Shown: in pieces, positions 6,663 through 10,655 of the stretch | Position numbering within the stretch: position 1 is the stretch's first letter | How the letters are laid out: the number at the start of each line of letters is the position of its first letter | Origin: Desulfitobacterium sp. | GTDB lineage: Bacteria; Bacillota; Desulfitobacteriia; Desulfitobacteriales; Desulfitobacteriaceae | DNA: 10,655 bases | Direction: 5' to 3' | NCBI GenBank assembly: GCA_012799495.1 | Contig: JAAZLD010000339.1 | Coordinates: forward strand, 1-10,655 | Notes under the pieces: generated by a model | The model's database searches: none | What the model was told of the DNA's origin: nothing | Seen by the model: only the letters and a program-made list of their open reading frames with translations | Translations under genes and position numbers: made by a program

Positions 6663-7721
6663 TTAGCCTATTATCTCTGCGATTTGCTCATCGCTCATAT
6701 CGTAAAGGAAGAAATGCTCATAAAAGTAGTGAATCTCTTTCGCCAAATCTTCATCAGACATCAATTCGGGATAGAATTTGTTCATTGCCCACATAATTGT
6801 AAGGGGCTGCTCTACCGTACGATTCCCCCAGACATGAGCGACAGTGGGAATCATATACATTGCGTCATTTTGTATAGCGGTAACGTTGGAGATTTGATTG
6901 TTAGCTTTTAGTTCTTCTTTTTCATCGGCGGTAAGAAGCATGATGTCTGGATTCCATGCCAAGAGATCTTCAATAGTATAGTTGTAGGATTCTTCAGTAT
7001 AACCATCATTAGTCACAGAAATTCCCCCGGCTTTGGCGATCCACCACTCAGCAATGCGGTGGGGCTGGCTAAGCTTGGCTACACTGCCATAGAGAACCTT
7101 AACTTTCTCCTCCTCTTTTAGATTGGCGGTTAGTTTTTCAGCTTTTTCTACCATATTGTCAAAATATTGGATGTAATCTTCAGCAGTTTCTGGGACTCCC
7201 AGCACCTCGCCCATCAATTCTACAGCTATTTTAACATCTTCCAGCTCGGACCAGGCAAGATAAATAACAGTTAGTCCATTTTCGGCAAGAAAGTCTGCAG
7301 TAGATTTGGTCATGGTAATACAGAGGTCGGGCTTAAGATTGAGAACTTCTTCTATAATAATCTCTCGGTCGGCATTTTCCAAGACGGGAGCATTCGCCAT
7401 CTGAGGAGCGAATTCGTATTGCATTTTCCATTTATCGGTTTTGGTAAAGCTAGGTGACATATTATTAGCAATTTTTGAACCGGATCCCATGAGCTCCACA
7501 AAGGAATTGAGAACACCGTTAGCACCGAAGGTAGCTATCGTATTAATCTCTGCAGGGAGCTGCACTTCTCGACCAGCCATATCCGTAACTACTCGGTTCT
7601 GGGATTGAGACTGTTCTGAGGGTTTTTGCTCTGGATTGGGGTTTGCGTCTTGAGAACAGCCTAATAGGCTTCCCAACAGGAGCGCAAGGGTCAAAATCAG
7701 GGACAGGGATTTCCTTTTCAT
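6663..7721 (-). CDS. ABC transporter substrate-binding lipoprotein (Peripla_BP_2, BtuF/FepB/MolA type)
   Basis: This 352-residue extracytoplasmic binding protein belongs to the FecCD/BtuC-type importer. It has a lipoprotein signal: MKRKS, a hydrophobic stretch, and the lipobox LLGC with C22 as the predicted acylated residue, followed by a polar linker rich in Q, P and S. The mature part begins with RVVTDMAGREVQLP, the standard opening of this family, and has two lobes joined by a long helix. I start at the ATG at 7721 with GGAGG just upstream; a TTG at 7736 would lie in the ribosome binding site. The ligand could be a metal chelate, a corrinoid or tetrapyrrole, or molybdate/tungstate as in MolA of Haemophilus; the MoeA-like neighbour slightly favours the last. 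The 87-base gap before it is AT-rich, without a clear terminator. Confidence 0.9.
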   Translation of the reverse strand: MKRKSLSLILTLALLLGSLLGCSQDANPNPEQKPSEQSQSQNRVVTDMAGREVQLPAEINTIATFGANGVLNSFVELMGSGSKIANNMSPSFTKTDKWKMQYEFAPQMANAPVLENADREIIIEEVLNLKPDLCITMTKSTADFLAENGLTVIYLAWSELEDVKIAVELMGEVLGVPETAEDYIQYFDNMVEKAEKLTANLKEEEKVKVLYGSVAKLSQPHRIAEWWIAKAGGISVTNDGYTEESYNYTIEDLLAWNPDIMLLTADEKEELKANNQISNVTAIQNDAMYMIPTVAHVWGNRTVEQPLTIMWAMNKFYPELMSDEDLAKEIHYFYEHFFLYDMSDEQIAEIIG

Positions 7722-7808
7722 TGTAAATTCCTCCAATTCATTTTTTTGATTTTTTTGACTCTTTTGAATAAATAATTATATATAATAAATCTACTTTGGT
7801 TGCCAGGC

Positions 7809-8594
7809 TCAAGGACAGCCAAGGAGAGGGATACACACCTTGACCTTTTCATAAGAGGTCAGCGCCTCAGATACCTCTACCGGAGTTTCGTAAAGCTTAG
7901 TCAAGCTCTCCGAAGTTACGGCTTCCTCCGGTGTCCCCTGAATCATTACCCGTCCATCTCGCATGAGCACAGCATTATCGCAAGCTAAAAAAGCGTGATC
8001 AGGGTAATGTGAGGTCATGAGAATTCCATAGCCTTGAGCGGAGAGATGCTTAATCGTCTTTAAAATCTTAACCTGATTACTGTAGTCAAGATTGGCGGTG
8101 GGTTCGTCCATAATCAGTAAGTCGGATTGTTGAGCTAAGGCTCTAGCCACTAATACCATCTGACGCTCACCGCCGGAAAGCTCCTGAAAGCTTCGTTTGG
8201 CCAGATGTTCAATCTCTAATTTTTCCATAGCATCAAACACTGCCTGGCGATCCGTATCTTTATGGGCTCCGCCTGGGGATAGGTATGCTACCCGACCCAT
8301 AAGGACTATCTCTCGCACCTCATAAGGGAAGGCTAAGCCGGAAGATTGGGGCACATAAGCCATAAGTCTGGCTCGCTTCTTGGCAGACAGGTGAGACATA
8401 TTTTTCCCATCTAGAAATACAGAGCCTCCCCTGGGAGCTTGAAGCCCTAGAAGGCAACGAAGCAGAGTGGTTTTACCGGTACCATTAGGGCCTAATAGGC
8501 AGGCGATTTGACCACGTTTGACAGAAAAGGATATCTCTTTCAAAACTGGTCGGCGGGGCTTGTACCAATATTGAAGATTATTGATTTCCAACAT
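7809..8594 (-). CDS. ABC transporter ATP-binding protein (FecE/BtuD/MolC type)
   Basis: This 261-residue ATPase energises the importer. It has Walker A GPNGTGKT at 35-42, the Q-loop at Q83 (YVPQS), the signature LSGGE at 139-143, Walker B LLIMDEP at 159-165, and the switch histidine H196 in MTSHYPDHA. The order and wording of the motifs (GLxxPxxGxVxLDG, YVPQSxxLAFPYxVREIVLMGR) are typical of the iron-chelate, corrinoid and MolC group. The chosen ATG at 8594 overlaps the permease stop as TAATG, implying translational coupling; a GTG at 8603 would add three residues but sits too close to the only AAAGG. It is followed after 87 bases by the binding-protein gene. Confidence 0.94.
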   Translation of the reverse strand: MLEINNLQYWYKPRRPVLKEISFSVKRGQIACLLGPNGTGKTTLLRCLLGLQAPRGGSVFLDGKNMSHLSAKKRARLMAYVPQSSGLAFPYEVREIVLMGRVAYLSPGGAHKDTDRQAVFDAMEKLEIEHLAKRSFQELSGGERQMVLVARALAQQSDLLIMDEPTANLDYSNQVKILKTIKHLSAQGYGILMTSHYPDHAFLACDNAVLMRDGRVMIQGTPEEAVTSESLTKLYETPVEVSEALTSYEKVKVCIPLLGCP

Positions 8595-9619
8595 TATAAC
8601 CACGCCTTTCTTGCCTTGGAGAGGAGAACCACGAAGACCGGTGTTCCTATTAAAGAGGTAAGTACGCCCAGCGGGAGGGTTCCAACTCCGATGGCTCGGA
8701 TTACATTATCAATAATAAGAAGAAAGAGTCCACCAACGAGGAAAGAGGCTGCTGCAAGCTTAGTATAACTAGCTCCTACCAGCAGGCGGGCGATATGAGG
8801 AACCACCATTCCAATCCAACCGATGATGCCACAGATGCTTACAGCGCTTACGGTCAAGAGAGTGGAGGAGACTATTACTACCACCTTGACCAAGGGTACA
8901 TTGACGCCCATTGAGGCAGCTTCAGCTTCCCCGGCAGCCAAGGTATCGATCTGATAACGGAAAAAGAAAAGAAGGGCAAGAGAAATGACTGTGGCCGGCA
9001 GCATCACAAGCACGTCATCGGCGTTGGCTCTACCTAGACTTCCCATGAGCCAGAAAGTAATGGAGGGAAGGGCATCATCTGTATCCGCCAAAGTCTTGAC
9101 GATGGACAAAAGTGATTGAAAGAAGCTGGACACCACAATACCAGCCAGCACCAAAACAGTGATATTTTGTCCCCCAAAAACTCGGCTGATCAACCAGGCT
9201 GCAAGTACGGCAATGATGCCGAATAAAAAGGCTGAAGATTGAATTTGCCACCAGGTTCCTCCATCTAACATTACTAGGGATGCACCAAAGCCTGCCCCGG
9301 CGGAAACTCCCAAAAGATCAGGAGAGGCCATGGGGTTTTTGAAGAGGGTTTGATAAGAGGCACCGGAGATAGAGAGTGCTCCACCCACTAAGATACCTAA
9401 AAGAATACGTGGCAGCCTCACCTGGAGGACAACTTGTTCCATGGTGGCGTCCCAGTAGACAGGGATATTTATGAAGTGAGAACAGATAATATCCCAAACA
9501 GCAGCAGGGGCAATGGGATAACGTCCTATTAGGAAAGAGGCAAAGAAAAGAATTATCAGAGCGATTGCTAGTATAGCCATAACTGTCCAAAATCGTCCTC
9601 GTTTTCTAGCGACCGCCAT
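8594..9619 (-). CDS. ABC transporter permease, FecCD/BtuC family
   Basis: This 341-residue polytopic membrane protein should have about ten membrane segments and act as a homodimer with two copies of the ATPase. The family hallmark is clear: RLPRILLGILVGGALSISGA, then YQTLFKNPMASPDLLGVSAGAG at about 89-110, then GxxGWIGMVVPHIARLLVG, which includes the ATPase-contacting loop. I start at the ATG at 9619 (MAVARKRGR) because GGAAAGGTG lies about 8 bases upstream and the length then fits the family. The reading frame stays open to an ATG at 9733, but those 38 residues overlap the leader hairpins and have no good ribosome binding site. It is the first gene of the seven-gene operon. Confidence 0.9.
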   Translation of the reverse strand: MAVARKRGRFWTVMAILAIALIILFFASFLIGRYPIAPAAVWDIICSHFINIPVYWDATMEQVVLQVRLPRILLGILVGGALSISGASYQTLFKNPMASPDLLGVSAGAGFGASLVMLDGGTWWQIQSSAFLFGIIAVLAAWLISRVFGGQNITVLVLAGIVVSSFFQSLLSIVKTLADTDDALPSITFWLMGSLGRANADDVLVMLPATVISLALLFFFRYQIDTLAAGEAEAASMGVNVPLVKVVVIVSSTLLTVSAVSICGIIGWIGMVVPHIARLLVGASYTKLAAASFLVGGLFLLIIDNVIRAIGVGTLPLGVLTSLIGTPVFVVLLSKARKAWL

Positions 9620-9702
9620 AATATCACACCTTTCCACAACTAATAAAATTAACTGCTTTGAAAAGAGCATATATTTTTGATGAAGAGAATTTTTGGGCAA
9701 AT

Positions 9703-9739
9703 AAAAAAGGATTTTTGCCCTTTGAAAAAGCAAAAATCC
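9703..9739 (-). terminator. Terminator-like attenuator hairpin in the operon leader
   Basis: On the - strand GGATTTTTGC (9739-9730) and GCAAAAATCC (9718-9709) form a perfect 10-bp stem with an 11-base loop, followed at once by TTTTTT (9708-9703). This is the layout of an intrinsic terminator, though the stem has few GC pairs. It lies 84 bases before the permease start and after the structured leader RNA, so the operon would be expressed only on read-through. A second stem, GGGCAAA (9720-9714) with TTTGCCC (9701-9695), shares its bases and cannot form at the same time. Confidence 0.6.
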
Positions 9740-9751
9740 ATACAGAAAGTC

Positions 9752-9779
9752 AATTTAGACGTAGTATCTACGTTAAATT
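9752..9779. promoter_or_regulatory. Long dyad in the operon leader (operator or RNA hairpin)
   Basis: AATTTA (9752-9757), one unpaired G, ACGTAG (9759-9764), TAT, then CTACGT (9768-9773) and TAAATT (9774-9779) form an almost perfect 12-bp dyad. In DNA it would suit a dimeric repressor or activator. In RNA it would be a stable hairpin between the structured leader and the attenuator. It also covers the five-codon ORF. Confidence 0.5.
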
Positions 9780-9785
9780 AAACAT
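9768..9785 (-). CDS. Five-codon leader ORF (MFNLT) with a strong ribosome binding site
   Basis: AAAAGGAG (9800-9793) precedes an ATG (9785-9783) by the ideal 7 bases, but the frame stops after five codons. It immediately follows the structured RNA and precedes the attenuator. It may be a leader peptide whose translation affects the downstream hairpins, or the stump of a first operon gene lost by deletion. The site is better than the one before the permease, which argues that it is not random. A product of five residues cannot be judged by homology. Confidence 0.3.
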   Translation of the reverse strand: MFNLT

Positions 9786-9812
9786 GGTTGATCTCCTTTT
9801 CAAATGGGAAGG

Positions 9813-9904
9813 CTCCGTCGTTTCCAGCGAAACCCTGTGGATCTCGTACTAATACGGATCCAGGTCCAGACGCCCTAGTTTCCCTTAGGCGAAAGGACTC
9901 GGAG
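9813..9904 (-). ncRNA. Structured 5' leader RNA, candidate riboswitch aptamer (family unassigned)
   Basis: Read on the - strand, these 92 nt fold into one closed multi-helix structure. P1 is CTCCG 9904-9900 with CGGAG 9817-9813. P2 is GTCC 9898-9895 with GGAC 9867-9864, continuing as CGCCTA 9891-9886 with TAGGGCG 9877-9871 and an AAGGGAAAC loop. P3 is CTG/CAG at 9863-9861 and 9837-9835, then GATC 9860-9857 with 9843-9840, then CGTA 9856-9853 with TACG 9848-9845. P4 is GTTTC 9833-9829 with GAAAC 9824-9820. Unpaired bases concentrate at the junction, as in metabolite aptamers. CCACAGGG and CTGGAAA recall parts of the Moco RNA motif, but I cannot confirm that. It stands at the 5' end of the transporter/nitrogenase-like/MoeA operon. 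Confidence 0.65.
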
Positions 9905-9907
9905 GAC

Positions 9908-9935
9908 AATATATAATTAGGGAACATATTAGCAA
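9908..9935 (-). promoter_or_regulatory. Candidate promoter of the seven-gene operon
   Basis: On the - strand, TTGCTA (9935-9930) and TATATT (9913-9908) are spaced by 16 bases. Transcription would begin near 9901-9904, at the edge of the structured RNA's P1, which fits an aptamer at the very start of the transcript. The -10 could instead be the overlapping TTATAT a few bases upstream, which would keep all of P1 in the transcript. Positions 9936-10066 show nothing else I can name. Confidence 0.5.
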
Positions 9936-10066
9936 TCATAAAACGATAACTATAAATAATATTACACATTATCATATAAAAAGGCAACTATATATTTGCG
10001 GTAAGTTCTAAGTTTGGTCTGATATTTAAGTTGGTTTTTAATACTTTTGCTTAGGGGATGTATTTT

Positions 10067-10080
10067 TAGGCAATTGCCTA
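10067..10080. promoter_or_regulatory. 14-bp perfect palindrome over the -35 box (operator candidate)
   Basis: TAGGCAATTGCCTA is a perfect palindrome. Its right half contains TTGCCT (10074-10079), the likely -35 of the following gene, so a dimeric protein bound here would block RNA polymerase. Confidence 0.5.
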
Positions 10081-10103
10081 ATGATTCTACCATAGGGTAT
10101 AAT
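10074..10103 (+). promoter_or_regulatory. Candidate promoter of the HNH-like gene
   Basis: TTGCCT (10074-10079) and a perfect TATAAT (10098-10103) are spaced by 18 bases, about 37 bases before the start codon of the gene at 10140. Confidence 0.6.
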
Positions 10104-10139
10104 AGGAAATGTCGTAAATTATCATAGGAGGAATACATA

Positions 10140-10483
10140 ATGTCAAAAAGTCTTTCAGAATTAAAAAGTATCTATGTTACAAAATATACCTTTGGTCTGA
10201 TGCAGAAAGGTAAAGGAACAAGTTTATTACGTGCGGAGTTAAACTGTGATGTGTGTGTGGAGACCTTAATCTAGCGTGGCATGTTCATCAAATCCCATAT
10301 TATGCAGAGGCGAAAAACGGCGAAAACCATGAAGTAGGAAATATAATGATGGCTTGTGAGAAGTGCATCAAAGAAAAGCAACTTACTCCGTTGGATAATG
10401 AAGGCTCCCTACATTTTGATGCCTCCAACCTAGCGATTAAGGAAATAATCGAAACAAAAAGAGAACAAGATAAAAATCAATAA
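10140..10483 (+). pseudogene. HNH-nuclease-like small protein gene, frameshifted in a GT tract
   Basis: AGGAGG 8 bases before the ATG at 10140 opens a frame (MSKSLSELKSIYVTKYT...) that stops at 10275 after 45 residues. The rest lies in another frame to 10483. Removing one GT from GATGTGTGTGTGG (10248-10260) joins them into a protein of about 113 residues. The joined protein reads CDVCG, then WHVHQIPYY, then GENHEVGNIMMACEKCIKEKQLTP. This matches the HNH pattern (CxxCG, DHIIP, NLVxxCxxCNxxK), with the zinc-type CxxC pair kept, H in VHQIP and N in GNI. The final N/H after the second CxxC is isoleucine, so activity is doubtful. It may be a mutated gene, a sequencing error, or a phase-variable switch. 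A strong terminator follows. Confidence 0.7.
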
Positions 10484-10504
10484 TTAACGCTATAACATCG
10501 TAAA

Positions 10505-10552
10505 TGTCAAGGGCTAATGAGATGCAACCTCATTGGCCCTTGACATATTTTA
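10505..10552 (+). terminator. Strong intrinsic terminator after the HNH-like gene
   Basis: A 17-bp stem (10505-10521 with 10529-10545, one G-T pair) with a 7-base loop is followed by TATTTTAG. The stem includes TGTCAAGGGC paired with GGCCCTTGACA. It lies 22 bases after the stop codon at 10483. Confidence 0.85.
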
Positions 10553-10591
10553 GCTGGTATATTACAAAAAAGTGATCAATTACCTGATTTC

Positions 10592-10619
10592 CTTGTTTCT
10601 ACTTAGTTTCTCCTATAAT
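10592..10619 (+). promoter_or_regulatory. Possible promoter of a gene beyond the window
   Basis: A perfect TATAAT (10614-10619) has CTTGTT (10592-10597) 16 bases upstream. No coding sequence begins before the window ends at 10655. AT-rich context makes a chance match possible. Confidence 0.3.
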
Positions 10620-10655
10620 TTAATGGGTATTTTACACAAGCTTAATAGATTCTTG

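Noticed and set aside
7722..7808. Internal promoter before the substrate-binding protein gene
   Set aside because: The gap is AT-rich and contains TATAAT-like strings, but none has a convincing -35 at proper spacing.
9620..9733. N-terminal extension of the permease by 38 residues
   Set aside because: It overlaps the attenuator hairpin, lacks a ribosome binding site, and makes the protein longer than its family; the ATG at 9619 has a good site.
9841..9860. Resemblance of AGTACGAGA in the leader to the 23S sarcin-ricin region
   Set aside because: Only about nine bases match and the surroundings differ; the bases are explained by helix P3 of the leader RNA.
9778..9987. 69-codon open frame on the - strand across the operon leader
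   Set aside because: It runs through the whole structured RNA and promoter region, has no ribosome binding site or recognisable protein pattern, and is best explained as chance.

Overview
The window looks like a chromosomal segment of an anaerobic Firmicute, most likely a Clostridia/Peptococcaceae-type organism (Desulfitobacterium, Dehalobacter and relatives are the kind of genome I have in mind). The basis is the sequence of the 23S 3' end and 5S rRNA, the strong AGGAGG-type ribosome binding sites, and a nitrogenase-like operon of a kind seen in strict anaerobes. The taxonomic call is inference.

Layout. Positions 1-226 hold the 3' end of a 23S rRNA gene and a complete 5S rRNA gene on the + strand. 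Positions 236-600 hold a hairpin, then a second, broken copy of the 3' half of 5S. That copy is split by about 200 bases made almost entirely of hairpins and rRNA-spacer-like sequence, and it is followed by a probable rRNA operon terminator. Positions 682-2175 are an ISL3-family insertion sequence with a full-length transposase on the - strand and recognisable terminal inverted repeats, but no target duplication. A perfect 21-bp inverted repeat at 2217-2265 is the terminator of the large operon to its right.

Positions 2278-9619 are one tightly packed - strand operon of seven genes, in transcription order: FecCD/BtuC-type permease, ABC ATPase, lipoprotein substrate-binding protein, NifH-like reductase, NifD-like protein, NifK-like protein and a MoeA-family protein. 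Most junctions overlap or are a few bases apart (TAATG at two of them), so the importer, the nitrogenase-like enzyme and the MoeA-like protein are very probably co-expressed. The NifH-like protein keeps the P-loop and both 4Fe-4S cysteines. The NifD-like subunit keeps three P-cluster-type cysteines but lacks the FeMo-cofactor cysteine and histidine ligands. This is therefore not a dinitrogenase; it is a nitrogenase-like reductase of unknown substrate. The importer type (metal chelate, corrinoid, or MolABC-like molybdate/tungstate) and MoeA point to metal or metallo-cofactor chemistry.

Upstream of the operon (9620-9935, - strand) is a leader of about 280 nt. It has a candidate promoter, a well-formed multi-helix RNA (9813-9904) that looks like a riboswitch aptamer of unassigned family, a strong ribosome binding site before a five-codon ORF, a long dyad, and an intrinsic-terminator-like hairpin with a U6 tail before the permease. 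Positions 10067-10486 hold a separate + strand gene: a small HNH-nuclease-like zinc-site protein with its own promoter, a 14-bp palindromic operator-like site and a frameshift in a GT tract. It ends at a strong terminator at 10505-10550.
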